A stretch of 64,000 nucleotides of DNA from Kocuria rhizophila DC2201 (GCF_000010285.1 NC_010617.1:248001-312000); one strand, 5' to 3'. Positions 7,424-17,449 are shown, numbered from the stretch's first letter. Program-made: numbers and translations. The notes: a model not told the origin generated them from the letters alone.

Positions 7424-8848
7424 TCAGTGGCGGATGGTGCCGGCCACCGCGCCGCCCTCGGGCTCTCCGGCCACCGGCGGGACGACCTCGTCCGGGTGGG
7501 ACTTGACGTACTCCTCATGCACCTCGGCCACGTGGAGGTCCTTGCCCTGGTCCGAGCTGCGCACGAAGCACACGGCGATGAAGGAGACCAGGGACAGGGC
7601 GGCGATGTACAGGCCGATGGTCCAGGCCTGCCCGGTGCGTCCCAGCAGCAGCTCGGCGATCATGGGGGCGAAGGCGCCGCCGATGATGGAGCCGAGGGCG
7701 TAGCCGATGGAGACGCCCGAGTAGCGGACGCGGGCCGGGAACATCTCGGCGTACATGGCGGACTGGGGGCCGTAGGAGGGGCCCAGTCCGATGGTGAGGA
7801 TGAAGATGGCCAGCGCGAACAGCGGCAGGGAGGCCGTGTTGAGCAGCCACCACATGGGGATGGCCCACACAATGATGATGCCGTAGCCGATCATGAACGT
7901 GCGCCTGCGTCCCACCTTGTCCGACATCCAGCCGCCCAGCATGGTGAAGATCAGCCACCCGATGCCGCCCACCAGGGAGGCGACCAGGGTCTCCGGCCGG
8001 GACATATGCAGGACCTTCGTGCCGTAGGAGGCGAAGAACGCGATCACCAGGTAGCCCGCGGCGTTATTGCCGGCGAAGATCAGCGCGGCGAGCAGGACCT
8101 CGCGGGGGTTCTTGCGGAAGAGCTGGCCGAGGGGCGCGGAGGACTCCTTGGCGCGCTGCTGCATCTCCAGGAACACCGGGGACTCGTCCACCGAGCGGCG
8201 GATGAGCCAGCCCACGAAGATCAGCACGATGGAGAACAGGAACGGCACGCGCCAGCCCCAGGACTCGAACTGCTGGGGCGTCAGCCCCGTGCTCAGGCCG
8301 AACATGAACAGGGTGGCCATGAGCATGCCGATCGGCACGCCGATCTGCGGGTACGCGCCGAAGAGTCCGCGCTTGTTCACGGGGGCGTGCTCCACGGACA
8401 TCAGGGCCGCGCCGCCCCACTCACCGCCGGCGGAGAAGCCCTGCAGGATGCGCAGCAGCACCAGCAGGATCGGAGCGGCAATGCCGATCTTCTCGTAGGT
8501 GGGCAGCAGGCCGATCAACGTGGTGGCCGCGCCCATGCCGAACAGGGTCATCACAAGCGTGACCTTGCGGCCGAAGCGGTCGCCGATGTGCCCCGCCACG
8601 ATCGCGCCCAGTGGGCGGAACAGGAAGCTGATGCCCAGGGAGGCCCACGAGACAACCTGCGCGAGCTGCGCGTTCTCCGCCCCGAGCGGGTTGAAGAAGT
8701 GCGCGGCCAGGATGAACGCGGCGGCCTGGGCATAGATGAAGAAGTCGTACCACTCGATGGTGGTGCCCACGAGGGTGCCCGCAAGGACCTTGCGCTCTTC
8801 TCGTGACATGGTGTGGCCCTGCGCGGGCGCTGCGGTGGTGGATGCCAT
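7424..8848 (-). CDS. MFS transporter, metabolite:H+ symporter (MHS) family
   Basis: 474 residues with about 12 hydrophobic segments. The MHS signatures are clear: TTIEWYDFFIY at the start of the first helix, RPLGAIVAGHIGDRFGRK in the loop 2-3 region, and GGEWGGAALM. Family members import organic acids, osmolytes or aromatic acids with protons. Flanked by a thiolase operon and a MetE-like gene, so an organic-acid substrate is likely but not shown. Possible operator at 8912-8925. Second MHS transporter of the window is at 18564-19955. Confidence 0.85.
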   Translation of the reverse strand: MASTTAAPAQGHTMSREERKVLAGTLVGTTIEWYDFFIYAQAAAFILAAHFFNPLGAENAQLAQVVSWASLGISFLFRPLGAIVAGHIGDRFGRKVTLVMTLFGMGAATTLIGLLPTYEKIGIAAPILLVLLRILQGFSAGGEWGGAALMSVEHAPVNKRGLFGAYPQIGVPIGMLMATLFMFGLSTGLTPQQFESWGWRVPFLFSIVLIFVGWLIRRSVDESPVFLEMQQRAKESSAPLGQLFRKNPREVLLAALIFAGNNAAGYLVIAFFASYGTKVLHMSRPETLVASLVGGIGWLIFTMLGGWMSDKVGRRRTFMIGYGIIIVWAIPMWWLLNTASLPLFALAIFILTIGLGPSYGPQSAMYAEMFPARVRYSGVSIGYALGSIIGGAFAPMIAELLLGRTGQAWTIGLYIAALSLVSFIAVCFVRSSDQGKDLHVAEVHEEYVKSHPDEVVPPVAGEPEGGAVAGTIRH

Positions 8849-8911
8849 GTGGGGTCTCCAGGATCGTCGGACCGGAGTCCGTGGGGTGCCAGTGGCGGGG
8901 CCGGCGCATTT

Positions 8912-8925
8912 ACCGACCGATTGGT
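8912..8925. promoter_or_regulatory. Possible TetR-type operator upstream of MHS gene
   Basis: ACCGACCGATTGGT, an imperfect palindrome 64 bp before the MHS start. It shares CCGACCG with the two palindromes at 7373-7409, which suggests one regulator for both transcription units. Confidence 0.35.
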
Positions 8926-9106
8926 CTTGACGTGAGTGTAGGGGTGCATGTGAAGCGCGTCACCCGCGTCGTGTATCAAATCGTATATGTTACGCGGGTC
9001 ACGGGGAAGCCCCTCGATGCCGCGGGCCCGGCCCCCGCGGTGGGTGCCGGGCCCGCGGAGTGCGCGTGCGGCGTCGTCGTGCCCGGGGTGGAGCCGGGGG
9101 TGGGGC

Positions 9107-10318
9107 TCAGAAGAGGCGCTGCGAGGCGATCCGCGCACCCTCCACGAGGGACTCGAGCTTGGCCAGCGCGATCTGCGGGTGCAGTCGCCCGCCCAGACCG
9201 CAGTCCGTGGAGGCGATCACGTTCTCCTTGCCCACCACGGACGCGTACTGCTCGATCCGGTCCGCCACGAGCTCGGGGTGCTCCACCACGTTGGTCGAGT
9301 GGGAGACGAAACCGGGGTAGACCACCTTGCCCTCGGGCAGCTGGTGGTCCGTCCACACCTTCCACTCGTGGCCGTGGCGCGGGCTGGACGCCTCGAAGCT
9401 GTAGCCCTGCGCGCGGATGGTGAGCATGAGGTCCACGAGGTACTTGAACTCGAGGTCGGTGGTGTGCGGGCCGTGCCACGAACCCCAGCACAGGTGGAAG
9501 CGGATCTGCTCCTCGGGCAGGTCGCGCAGCGCGTAGTTCAGGGCGTCCACGCGCAGCTGGGTGAAGGCCAGGTAGTCCTCCACTGTGGGCTCGGGGTTGA
9601 TCTGGTCCCAGGACTCGGCGATCGAGGGGTCGTCGATCTGCACGATCAACCCGGCGTCCGTGATGGCCTTGTACTCCTCGCGCATCGCGTCCGCGCACGC
9701 GTAGACCAGTTCCTCGTCGCTCGCGTAGTACTCGTTCTTCACGCGCGCGCACGAGCCGGGGGACAGCGCTGCCACGAACCCCTGCGTGGCCCCGGTCTCG
9801 GCCATGGCCTCCTTGATCCGGCGGATGTCACCGGCCACGGCTTCCTGACCCGTGTAGGTCAGCGGGCCCGTGATCTTCGGCTGGGACACGCTTGCGCGGT
9901 GGGCCAGGACCCCGGCCGTGGGATCCTCGTAGGCCTCCCGGAACTTGGAGCGGTCGCGGCGGTCCGGGAAGCTCGTGAGCACGATGTTGCCCGGCGACGA
10001 GCGCAGCGTCTCCGCCGTCTGCCAGCGGTCCTCGTCCGTGGGGGTCAGCCCGCCCAGGCGGTGGAACGAGTAGTTCCACCAGGCCCCGTAATCCACGGCG
10101 CCGGACGTGGTGTGGCCGTACTCGCCGTCATTGACGATGTCCAGGCCGATCTCCCGCTGCTTGCGCACGACGTCGATCACCCCGGCGTCCAGCGCCTCAC
10201 CCAACTGCGCCAGGTCGATCTCCCCGGCCTGGAAGCGGTTGTTGGCCTCGAGCAACTGCGGCGTGCGGGGGAGGGACCCCACGTGGGTGGTCTGGATGCG
10301 ATCGGTGTTCAAGGGCAT
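9107..10318 (-). CDS. MetE-like (cobalamin-independent methionine synthase C-terminal family) protein
   Basis: 403 residues, covering only the catalytic barrel of MetE-type enzymes. Near the N-terminus it has HVGSLPRTPQLL; candidate zinc ligands lie in HLCWGSWHGPH and near the end in STDCGLGGR. Stand-alone proteins of this kind are often called methionine synthase II family, and some act on other methyl or thiol donors, so a methyltransferase with unknown acceptor is the safe call. ATG at 10318 is preferred because GAAAGGA lies just before it and inside the longer alternative. Monocistronic. Confidence 0.7.
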   Translation of the reverse strand: MPLNTDRIQTTHVGSLPRTPQLLEANNRFQAGEIDLAQLGEALDAGVIDVVRKQREIGLDIVNDGEYGHTTSGAVDYGAWWNYSFHRLGGLTPTDEDRWQTAETLRSSPGNIVLTSFPDRRDRSKFREAYEDPTAGVLAHRASVSQPKITGPLTYTGQEAVAGDIRRIKEAMAETGATQGFVAALSPGSCARVKNEYYASDEELVYACADAMREEYKAITDAGLIVQIDDPSIAESWDQINPEPTVEDYLAFTQLRVDALNYALRDLPEEQIRFHLCWGSWHGPHTTDLEFKYLVDLMLTIRAQGYSFEASSPRHGHEWKVWTDHQLPEGKVVYPGFVSHSTNVVEHPELVADRIEQYASVVGKENVIASTDCGLGGRLHPQIALAKLESLVEGARIASQRLF

Positions 10319-10546
10319 GGCTGTGCTGATCCTTTCCATCGGTTCTGGCATTAGCACCGGGTGTGACCCGGTTGCTGCGGCGTGATCGAGCCAGATCTCT
10401 GAGCCGCTCTGGATGGGCACCCGTCACCGGGTGTCCGCCCATCCAACCTCACGCACGGGTGGTCGGGCGAATCACGGGCCTGCGTACCCTGGAGTGACCC
10501 GGGCCACCGTCCGGGAACCAGGCCGCCGTCCCCGAGGAGTCCGCGC

Positions 10547-11299
10547 ATGACCGAACAGTCTCTGCAGGAGAAGAAGGCACTCGTCACCGGAGGTGCCAGC
10601 GGCATCGGTGCGGCGGCCGTCCGGGCGCTCGCCGCGCGCGGTGCGCACGTGGTGGTCGCGGACATCGACCACGACGCCGCCGCGCGTCTCGCGGACGAGG
10701 TGGGCGGTGAAGCCTGGGCTGTGGACCTCACGGACACCGCCGCGCTGGCGCGGCTGCGCCTGGACGTGGACGTGCTGGTCAACAACGCGGGCATCCAGAA
10801 GGTCTCGCCCCTCCAGGACGTGGAGCCCGCGGACCTGCACAGGATCCTCACGCTCATGCTGGAGTCCCCGTTCCTGCTGATCCGCGCGGCCCTGCCGCAC
10901 ATGTACGAGCAGGGCTGGGGCCGGATCGTCAACGTGTCCTCGGTGCACGGGCTGCGGGCCTCGCCGTACAAGGCCGCGTACGTGGCCGCCAAGCACGGCC
11001 TGGAGGGGCTGTCCAAGGCGGTGGCCCTGGAGGGCGCGCCGCACGGCGTCACGAGCAACTGCGTGAACCCCAGCTACGTGCGCACCCCGCTGGTGGACAA
11101 GCAGATCAAGGACCAGGCGGCCACGCACGGCATCCCGGAGGAGCAGGTGGTCGAGAAGATCATGCTCACCGAGTCGGCCATCAAGCGCCTCGTGGAGCCC
11201 GAGGAGGTCGCGGAGCTGATCGCGTTCCTCGCGGGCCCGTCCGCCGGGATGGTCACGGGCTCCTCCTACGCCATGGACGGCGGCTGGACCGCCTCCTGA
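10547..11299 (+). CDS. 3-hydroxybutyrate dehydrogenase (SDR family)
   Basis: 250 residues, classical short-chain dehydrogenase. Cofactor motif TGGASGIGAAAV near residue 15, NNAGIQ after strand 4, catalytic Ser in NVSSVHGL and the YxxxK pair in YKAAYVAAKHGLEG; the end reads ALDGGWTAS-like (AMDGGWTAS). The extended HFVSPPED-like substrate loop (PSYVRTPLVDKQI) is typical of D-3-hydroxybutyrate dehydrogenases, which convert 3-hydroxybutyrate and NAD to acetoacetate. The CoA-transferase and thiolase genes immediately downstream complete the route to acetyl-CoA. An 11-bp dispersed repeat copy overlaps the stop region. Confidence 0.87.
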   Translation: MTEQSLQEKKALVTGGASGIGAAAVRALAARGAHVVVADIDHDAAARLADEVGGEAWAVDLTDTAALARLRLDVDVLVNNAGIQKVSPLQDVEPADLHRILTLMLESPFLLIRAALPHMYEQGWGRIVNVSSVHGLRASPYKAAYVAAKHGLEGLSKAVALEGAPHGVTSNCVNPSYVRTPLVDKQIKDQAATHGIPEEQVVEKIMLTESAIKRLVEPEEVAELIAFLAGPSAGMVTGSSYAMDGGWTAS

Positions 11300-11405
11300 G
11301 ACGACGCCGCCCGCGCGCCTGCCGTGCCACGCTTTCGGCAGCCGGGACGCGGACCGTCTACGCTGAGATGCGGATCACATGTGCAGGCAACGCGAAAGGG
11401 TGGGC

Positions 11406-12137
11406 ATGTCCAAGGTCAGAGAGGACGTCGCCGGGCTGCTGGCGGAGACCCTGCGGGACGGGATGACGCTCGCGGTGGGCGGTTTCGGACTCTCCGGGAT
11501 CCCGCGGGACCTCATCGAGGCGGTGCGGGACAGCGGGGTCACGGACCTCACGGTGGTCTCCAACAACATGGGCGTGGACGGCAAGGGCCTGGGCGTGCTG
11601 CTCGAGAACCGTCAGGTCTCCCGGGTGCTGGCCTCGTACGTGGGGGAGAACAGGGAGTTCGCGCGCCAGTTCCTGGAGGGTGAGCTCGAGGTGGAGTTCA
11701 ACCCCCAGGGCACGCTCGCGGAACGGCTGCGCGCCGGCGGTGCGGGGATCCCCGCGTTCTACACGGCCACCGGTGTGGGCACACCCGTGGCGGAGGGCAA
11801 GCCCACCGCGGAGTTCGACGGCCGCACGTACGTGCAGGAGCGCGGGATCGTGGCGGACGTGGCCCTGGTGCACGCGTGGCGCGGGGACACCGACGGCAAC
11901 CTGGTGTACCGGCGCACGTCCCGGAACTTCAACCCGGTGTGCGCGGCGTCCGGGAAGGTCACCTTCGCGGAGGTCGAGGAGATCGTGGCCCCCGGTGAGC
12001 TGGACCCGGACCACATCGTGACCCCGGGGGTGTATGTGCAGCACGTGGTGCAGTACTCGGGGGCGCCCAAGGAGATCGAGCAGCGCACCACCCGGCCGCG
12101 GCCGGGCGCGGGCGGCGTCGAAGGAGGAGCGGCATGA
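11406..12137 (+). CDS. 3-oxoacid CoA-transferase subunit A
   Basis: 243 residues. It has the alpha-subunit glycine motif [25 protein letters not shown], and the [16 protein letters not shown] segment. With the B subunit it would activate acetoacetate to acetoacetyl-CoA using succinyl-CoA (or move CoA between short acids). The last 15 residues are Arg/Pro/Gly-rich and variable. ATG at 11406 follows AAAGGGTGGGC. Its stop overlaps the start of the B gene (ATGA). Confidence 0.9.
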   Translation: MSKVREDVAGLLAETLRDGMTLAVGGFGLSGIPRDLIEAVRDSGVTDLTVVSNNMGVDGKGLGVLLENRQVSRVLASYVGENREFARQFLEGELEVEFNPQGTLAERLRAGGAGIPAFYTATGVGTPVAEGKPTAEFDGRTYVQERGIVADVALVHAWRGDTDGNLVYRRTSRNFNPVCAASGKVTFAEVEEIVAPGELDPDHIVTPGVYVQHVVQYSGAPKEIEQRTTRPRPGAGGVEGGAA

Positions 12138-12811
12138 GCTGGACACGCGACGAGATGGCGGCCATCGCGGCGTCGGAACTGGCGGACGGCGACTACGTGA
12201 ACCTGGGGATCGGCATCCCCACGCTCGTGGCCAACAACCTGCCGCCGGGCGTGAGCGTGGTGCTGCAGTCCGAGAACGGCGTGCTGGGCATGGGTCCGTT
12301 CCCGTACGAGGGGGACGAGGACCCGGACCTCATCAACGCCGGCAAGCAGACCATCACCCTGCAGCCGGGGGCAGCGATCTTCGACTCCGCCACGTCCTTC
12401 GGGATGATCCGCGGCGGGCACGTGAAGATGGCCATCCTGGGCGCCATGCAGGTCTCCGAGACCGGGGACCTGGCCAACTGGATGATCCCGGGCAAGATGG
12501 TCAAGGGCATGGGCGGCGCCATGGACCTCGTGGCCGGAACCCCTCGCGTGCTGGTGCTCACCGAGCACGTGGCCAAGGACGGCTCCGCGAAGCTCAAGCA
12601 CGAGTGCGACCTCCCGCTCACCGGTGTGGGCGTGGTGGACCGCATCATCACGGACCTGTGCGTGTTCGACGTCGAGGAGGCCGGACTGGTGCTGCGCACC
12701 CTGGCCCCCGGCGTGACCGAGGCAGAGGTGGCCGAGAAGACCGAAGCGAACTACCGGGTGGATCTCGTGGACGTGACCCCCGATTCCGTACCCGTTCAGG
12801 AGGAACAGTGA
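12134..12811 (+). CDS. 3-oxoacid CoA-transferase subunit B
   Basis: 225 residues. The N-terminal part has [16 protein letters not shown], and the catalytic glutamate lies in [24 protein letters not shown] and GAMDLV follow as in the family. It forms the active heteromer with subunit A. The gene overlaps both neighbours by four bases (ATGA at its start, GTGA at its end), so A, B and the thiolase are produced as one coupled block. Confidence 0.92.
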   Translation: MSWTRDEMAAIAASELADGDYVNLGIGIPTLVANNLPPGVSVVLQSENGVLGMGPFPYEGDEDPDLINAGKQTITLQPGAAIFDSATSFGMIRGGHVKMAILGAMQVSETGDLANWMIPGKMVKGMGGAMDLVAGTPRVLVLTEHVAKDGSAKLKHECDLPLTGVGVVDRIITDLCVFDVEEAGLVLRTLAPGVTEAEVAEKTEANYRVDLVDVTPDSVPVQEEQ

Positions 12812-13998
12812 CAGAGAACGCCAACGACATCGTGATCGTCAGCGGGGCGCGTACCCCGCAGGGCAAGCTGCTGGGGGCCCTCGCGTCCCAGAGCGCCGTG
12901 GACCTGGGCGCGCACGCCATCAAGCACGCCCTCCAGCGCGCGGGTGTGGCACCGGAGGACGTGGACTACGTCTACATGGGCAACGTGGTGCAGGCCGGCG
13001 GCGGGCAGAACCCCGCCAAGCAGGCCGCCGTGGCCGCGGGGCTCCCCATGACCGTGCCCGCCATGAGCCTGAACAAGGTGTGCCTGTCCGGGCTGGTGGC
13101 CGTGACCGAGGCGGCCCGGATGATCCGCGCGGGCGAGGCGGACGTCGTCGTGGCCGGGGGCATGGAGTCCATGACCAACGCCCCGCACCTGGCGCTGGGC
13201 GCTCGCAAGGGGAAGTCCTACGGGGACATGACCCTCGCCGACTCCCTGTCGCACGACGGTCTGGTGGACGTGGAGCTGCAGATCCCCATGGGCGAGCTGA
13301 CCGAGACCGGCAACACGGAGCGCTCCATCTCCCGCGAGGAGCAGGACGAGGTGGCCGCCCGCAGCCACCAGCTCGCGGGCAGGGCGCAGCAGAACGGTGT
13401 GTTCGCGGACGAGATCGCGCCGATCGAGATCCCGCAGCGCAAGGGCGATCCGGTGACGGTGTCCGAGGACCAGGGCGTGCGCCCGGACTCCACGGCCGAG
13501 GGGCTCGGCAAGCTCCGGGCCGCCTTCACCAAGGACGGCACCATCACTGCGGGCAACTCCTCCCCGATCTCCGACGGCGCGGCTGCCATGGTGCTGACCA
13601 CGCGCGGCTACGCGCAGGAGCACGGCCTGGACTGGCTCGCCGTGGTGGGGAAGCCCGGGCAGGTGGCCGGGCCGGACACGTCCCTGCACTCCCAGCCCTC
13701 GCGCGCGATCGAGCACGCGCTGTCCCGTGCCGGGTGGACCGCGGACGAGCTGGACCTCATCGAGATCAACGAGGCGTTTGCCGCGGTCTCCGTGCAGTCC
13801 GTCCGGGACCTCGGCGTGGACATGGACAAGGTCAACATCCACGGCGGTGCGATCGCCCTGGGCCACCCCATCGGGGCCTCCGGCGCCCGCCTGGCGCTGC
13901 ACACGGCCATGGAGCTCGCGCGCCGCGGCTCCGGCAAGGCCGCGGTCTCGCTGTGCGGCGGCGGCGGTCAGGGCGAGGCGCTGCTGCTGAGCCGCTGA
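12808..13998 (+). CDS. Acetyl-CoA acetyltransferase (thiolase)
   Basis: 396 residues. Active-site cysteine C92 in [11 protein letters not shown], the [16 protein letters not shown] block and the final [12 protein letters not shown] are all present. It would split acetoacetyl-CoA into two acetyl-CoA, the last step after the CoA-transferase. GTG start embedded in the stop of the preceding gene (GTGA) with AGGAGGAA upstream. A terminator follows 35 bp after its stop. Confidence 0.93.
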   Translation: MTENANDIVIVSGARTPQGKLLGALASQSAVDLGAHAIKHALQRAGVAPEDVDYVYMGNVVQAGGGQNPAKQAAVAAGLPMTVPAMSLNKVCLSGLVAVTEAARMIRAGEADVVVAGGMESMTNAPHLALGARKGKSYGDMTLADSLSHDGLVDVELQIPMGELTETGNTERSISREEQDEVAARSHQLAGRAQQNGVFADEIAPIEIPQRKGDPVTVSEDQGVRPDSTAEGLGKLRAAFTKDGTITAGNSSPISDGAAAMVLTTRGYAQEHGLDWLAVVGKPGQVAGPDTSLHSQPSRAIEHALSRAGWTADELDLIEINEAFAAVSVQSVRDLGVDMDKVNIHGGAIALGHPIGASGARLALHTAMELARRGSGKAAVSLCGGGGQGEALLLSR

Positions 13999-13999
13999 G

Positions 14000-14300
14000 A
14001 CGGGCGGTGCCGCTGAGCGGCGCCGCGTGACCTACGGGGTGTCCCGCTCACCAGAGCGGGGCACCCCGTTCTCGTGGCCCGGGGCGTGGGCGGAGGGTCG
14101 GGTCCGGGCGGGGTGGTGGCCCCGCAGGTCCGGGCGGACACGTCATGTCGGCCGCTACGGGTGCGGGACCCGTGCCACGGAGCGCACACATCAGTAGGCT
14201 GATGACGGCAAGCAGTCCGAGGGCGGGCGGCGGTGCGGTTCACGCTCGGGACACGCGCGCTGCGTCCGACCCCGGGCCACCGCGCGACCCGGGAGGGAAC
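14000..14300. other. Intergenic region without a gene
   Basis: About 300 bp of very GC-rich spacer between the thiolase and DUF2243 genes. It holds the terminator at 14034-14069. I see no reading frame with convincing start and no RNA gene in the rest. Confidence 0.5.
14034..14069 (+). terminator. Terminator of the CoA-transferase/thiolase operon
   Basis: 15-bp stem (14034-14048 with 14055-14069, one G-U type mismatch) followed by TTCTC. Confidence 0.75.
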
Positions 14301-14840
14301 ATGGCACATCCGGAATCCACACCCGCTGCGCCGTCCGCAGGATCGGTGAGGGGCGAGAGGACGGCCGACCGGGCGGCGTCGACCCCGGACATCACCCGCA
14401 CCCGGAAGCGGGCCGCGCTGTCCGGATTCCTGTTCGGCTGCGGGATTGCGGCGGCCATGATCGACCTGTTCATCTTCCACCTGGGCCTGCAGTGGCACCA
14501 CTTCTACGATCTCTCCACGCACGAGGTCGCTCTCGTGACCGACGGCTTCTTCCATGCCTTCGCATGGTTCATCACGGTGTGGGGTCTGTTCATGCTGGCC
14601 GACGTGCGCCGTCGTGGCGGGGTGCGCTGGCTCCACTGGGTGGGTGCGGTGATCCTGGGCGCCGGCTCTTTCCAGCTCTTCGACGGGATCGTGGACCACA
14701 AGCTGCTGGGCATCCACCAGATCCGCTACGGCGTGGACCTGCTGCCGTACGACCTGGTGTGGAACGGTACGGCCGTGGTTCTCATGCTCGTGGGGTACCT
14801 GGTGATACGGCGCGGCGCCCGGGCGTACCGGGCGGCGTGA
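14301..14840 (+). CDS. DUF2243 family membrane protein
   Basis: 179 residues. After a disordered N-terminus, about four membrane segments begin at SGFLFGCGIAAAMIDLFIFH. Family motifs are LQWHHFYDLS and SFQLFDGIVDHKLLGIHQIR, both His-rich and possibly metal or haem related. Function of DUF2243 is unknown; it is often next to CtaG-like copper/cytochrome oxidase assembly genes, as here. Its stop overlaps the next start by one base (TGATG). ATG preceded by GGGAGGGAAC. Confidence 0.8.
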   Translation: MAHPESTPAAPSAGSVRGERTADRAASTPDITRTRKRAALSGFLFGCGIAAAMIDLFIFHLGLQWHHFYDLSTHEVALVTDGFFHAFAWFITVWGLFMLADVRRRGGVRWLHWVGAVILGAGSFQLFDGIVDHKLLGIHQIRYGVDLLPYDLVWNGTAVVLMLVGYLVIRRGARAYRAA

Positions 14841-15778
14841 TGGGCTCGGGGACTCTGATCCTCCCCGGGTTCCGGACGCTCTCCGCGCCCCCGGGGCTTC
14901 TCGCGGCTGCGGTGGGCGCGGGGGAGCAGGGGCACGGGGACCACGGGCAGCACGGTGGCGGTGCCGCTGGGCACGCGGACGCCGCAGTGGCCGCCCCGTG
15001 GCCGCTCTTCGAGTGGTTGGTCCTCGCGCTCGTGTTGCTCGCCGCAGTGGCGTACTGCTGGCGTCTGTGGGCCGGGCGCGGGCGACGCGGCGTGGCCCCC
15101 TGGCGCCCGGTCAGCTTCCTCGCGGGACTGGCGTGCGTGGGTGCCGGGCTGGTGGGGCCCGTGGCCCACGCCAGTCACGCGAGCTTCACGATGCACATGG
15201 TGGGGCACCTGCTGGTGGGGATGATCGGGCCGCTGCTCCTGGTGCTGGGCGCCCCGGTGCGGGTGCTGCTGCGCGGTCTGCCCACGGCCGGGGCCCGGAG
15301 GGTCACGCGGGCGCTGCGCTTCCCGTGGATCCGGTGCGTGATGCACCCCGCGGTGGCCGCCGTGCTCAACGTGGGCGGGCTGTGGCTGCTCTACACCACT
15401 GGGCTGCTCCACTGGATGCACGCCTCAGCGCTCGGCCACGCGGTGGTGCACACGCACATCTTCCTGGCCGGGTACGTGTTCACCGCCTCGATCGCCGGGC
15501 CGGACCCGGATCCGCACCGTTCGTCCTTCCGTGTGCGTGCGGCCGTCCTGGTGGTGTTCATCGCCGCCCACTCCATCCTGGCCAAGTGGTTGTTCGCGCA
15601 CCCGCCCGCGGGAGTGGCGCCCGCGGACGCGGAGGTCGGAGCGCAGCTCATGTACTACGGCGGGGACGTGGTGGACGTGGCCCTCATCGTGCTGCTGTTC
15701 CTCGGCCACCACCGGGCCACAGCGCCGCGAGAGCCCGACGCCCGGCACCCGGAGGTCACGGCGCGCGATCGGGCGTGA
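14840..15778 (+). CDS. CtaG-like cytochrome c oxidase assembly protein
   Basis: 312 residues, polytopic. A His-rich segment between the first two helices (GDHGQHGGGAAGHADA) may bind copper. Conserved family features are the HMVGHLLVGMIGPLLLVLGAP helix, LLHWMHAS and HTHIFLAGYVF. CtaG-type proteins help load copper into cytochrome oxidase. Coupled to the DUF2243 gene by a one-base overlap. Confidence 0.85.
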   Translation: MGSGTLILPGFRTLSAPPGLLAAAVGAGEQGHGDHGQHGGGAAGHADAAVAAPWPLFEWLVLALVLLAAVAYCWRLWAGRGRRGVAPWRPVSFLAGLACVGAGLVGPVAHASHASFTMHMVGHLLVGMIGPLLLVLGAPVRVLLRGLPTAGARRVTRALRFPWIRCVMHPAVAAVLNVGGLWLLYTTGLLHWMHASALGHAVVHTHIFLAGYVFTASIAGPDPDPHRSSFRVRAAVLVVFIAAHSILAKWLFAHPPAGVAPADAEVGAQLMYYGGDVVDVALIVLLFLGHHRATAPREPDARHPEVTARDRA

Positions 15779-15984
15779 GCGGACGGGCCGGGAGCGGGGC
15801 CGCGTGGGCCCGCGCCGCGCCGTCGTGAGCACTTGGCACGAGGCGGGGAGATGGGCGGGGCCGCGGAGACGCACGAGGCGAGGAGACGCGCGGGACCGTC
15901 ACACTGCCCGCACAGCATGTAACGCATGCCACTTTCCCTAGGATCGGGGCGGTACCTGATCCAAACCACCCCTGAGGAACCCCC

Positions 15985-17379
15985 ATGAGCTCCCCCCAGC
16001 ACTCCCCGGCCCGAACGGCCTCCTCCGAACCGGTCCTGGCCCGCGCCATGCGCCCCGTCAACTATGTGGTGGAACGGTTCATCCCCTCCGCGCTGATCTT
16101 CGCGATCATGCTGACCGCAGCGGTGGGCGTCATGGCGCTGCTGCTCACCGACGCGAGCCCCGTGACCGTGGTCGAGGGCTGGGGCAAGGGGCTCTCGGGG
16201 CTGCTCGAGTTCATGACCCAGATGGCGCTCGTGCTCCTGCTGGGCCACGCCCTCGCGAGCACCCGGCCCGTGCGGGCCCTGCTGGGACGGCTCGCGGCTG
16301 TCCCGCGGAGCGCGCTGGCCGCCTACGTGTTCGTGTTCGTGGTGGCCGCGGTGGCGTGCCTCATCACGTGGGGCTTCGGCCTGGTGGTGGGTGGTCTGCT
16401 CGCGCGTGAGGTGGCCGCCGAGTTCTCCCGGCGCGGCACGCCCGTGAGCTTCCCCATGCTCGTGGCCGCCGGTTTCTCCGGCATGGTCGTGTGGCACATG
16501 GGCTACTCCGGATCCGGTCCGCTGACCGCCGCGACTCCCGGCTCGTTCATCGAGAAGCAGGTGGGCCACGTGATCCCCATCTCCGAGACCACGTTCTCGT
16601 GGTGGAACATGACGGCCGCAGGGGTCACCGTGGTCCTGGTCTCGCTGGCCCTGTGGCTCGTGGCCCCGCGCGCCGTGCCGGGGTCCCATACCATGACCGC
16701 CGAGGCGCTCGCCCAGTCGGAGCAGCAGATCCCCGAGCCCGCGATCGAGGCCCCCGCCGACCGGCTGGACGCCTCGCGCATCCCCACCCTGTTCGTGGGC
16801 CTCGCCCTCGTGGCCTACCTGGTCACCCACTTCACCGGGGGCGGCACCGTGACCCTGAACATCGTGAACTGGATGTTCCTGGCCCTGATCTTCCTGCTGT
16901 CCCGCAACGCGTTCGAGGTCATGGCCCTGGTGAAGAACGCCGCCGCGAACGTGGGGGACATCCTGCTGCAGTTCCCGCTGTACGCCGGGATCATGGGCAT
17001 CATGACCGCCACCGGGCTGATCCAGGTGCTCTCCGACTCCATCGTGGCGGTCGCCACCCCGCAGACCCTGGGGCTGCTCGCCTTCCTCTCCGCGGGCCTG
17101 GTCAACTTCTTCGTCCCGTCCGGCGGCGGTCAGGTGGCCATCCAGGCGCCCATCCTGCTCGACGCCGCCGCCCGCCTGGGCGTGGACCCGTCCGTGATCA
17201 TCATGTCCGTGGCGTACGGGGACCAGTGGACCAACATGATCCAGCCGTTCTGGGCCCTGCCCCTGCTGGCGATCGCCGGGCTGAGGATCCGGGACATCCT
17301 CAGCTACACCACCGTGGTGCTCATCGTCTCCGGTCTGGTCTTCGGGGCCACCATGCTCGTGGTGGGCGCGGGCGTCTGA
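15985..17379 (+). CDS. atoE: Short-chain fatty acid transporter, AtoE family
   Basis: 464 residues with about 11-12 membrane helices. Family landmarks are the start MRPVNYVVERFIPSALIF, GHALASTRPVRALL, WHMGYSGSGPLTAATPG, FVPSGGGQVAIQAPI and SVAYGDQWTNMIQPFWALP. AtoE proteins import acetoacetate and butyrate-type acids, which fits the neighbouring 3-hydroxybutyrate/acetoacetate genes. Transcribed alone, closed by a terminator at 17392-17429. Confidence 0.9.
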   Translation: MSSPQHSPARTASSEPVLARAMRPVNYVVERFIPSALIFAIMLTAAVGVMALLLTDASPVTVVEGWGKGLSGLLEFMTQMALVLLLGHALASTRPVRALLGRLAAVPRSALAAYVFVFVVAAVACLITWGFGLVVGGLLAREVAAEFSRRGTPVSFPMLVAAGFSGMVVWHMGYSGSGPLTAATPGSFIEKQVGHVIPISETTFSWWNMTAAGVTVVLVSLALWLVAPRAVPGSHTMTAEALAQSEQQIPEPAIEAPADRLDASRIPTLFVGLALVAYLVTHFTGGGTVTLNIVNWMFLALIFLLSRNAFEVMALVKNAAANVGDILLQFPLYAGIMGIMTATGLIQVLSDSIVAVATPQTLGLLAFLSAGLVNFFVPSGGGQVAIQAPILLDAAARLGVDPSVIIMSVAYGDQWTNMIQPFWALPLLAIAGLRIRDILSYTTVVLIVSGLVFGATMLVVGAGV

Positions 17380-17391
17380 CGCCGAGCAGGC

Positions 17392-17429
17392 AACGGCCCC
17401 GCGGGATCCGAGGATCGCGCGGGGCCGTT
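17392..17429. terminator. Terminator between atoE and mmsB
   Basis: Arms AACGGCCCCGCG and CGCGGGGCCGTT form a perfect 12-bp stem; placed between convergent genes and so usable in both directions. Confidence 0.7.
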
Positions 17430-17449
17430 CTGCGTTTCTGCGGCGGGGC

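Noticed and set aside
4393-7506. Very long open frame (1037 codons) on the plus strand
   Set aside because: It is antisense to the thiolase, hydratase and dehydrogenase genes and composed of His/Gly/Arg/Ala-rich text typical of GC-rich shadow frames.
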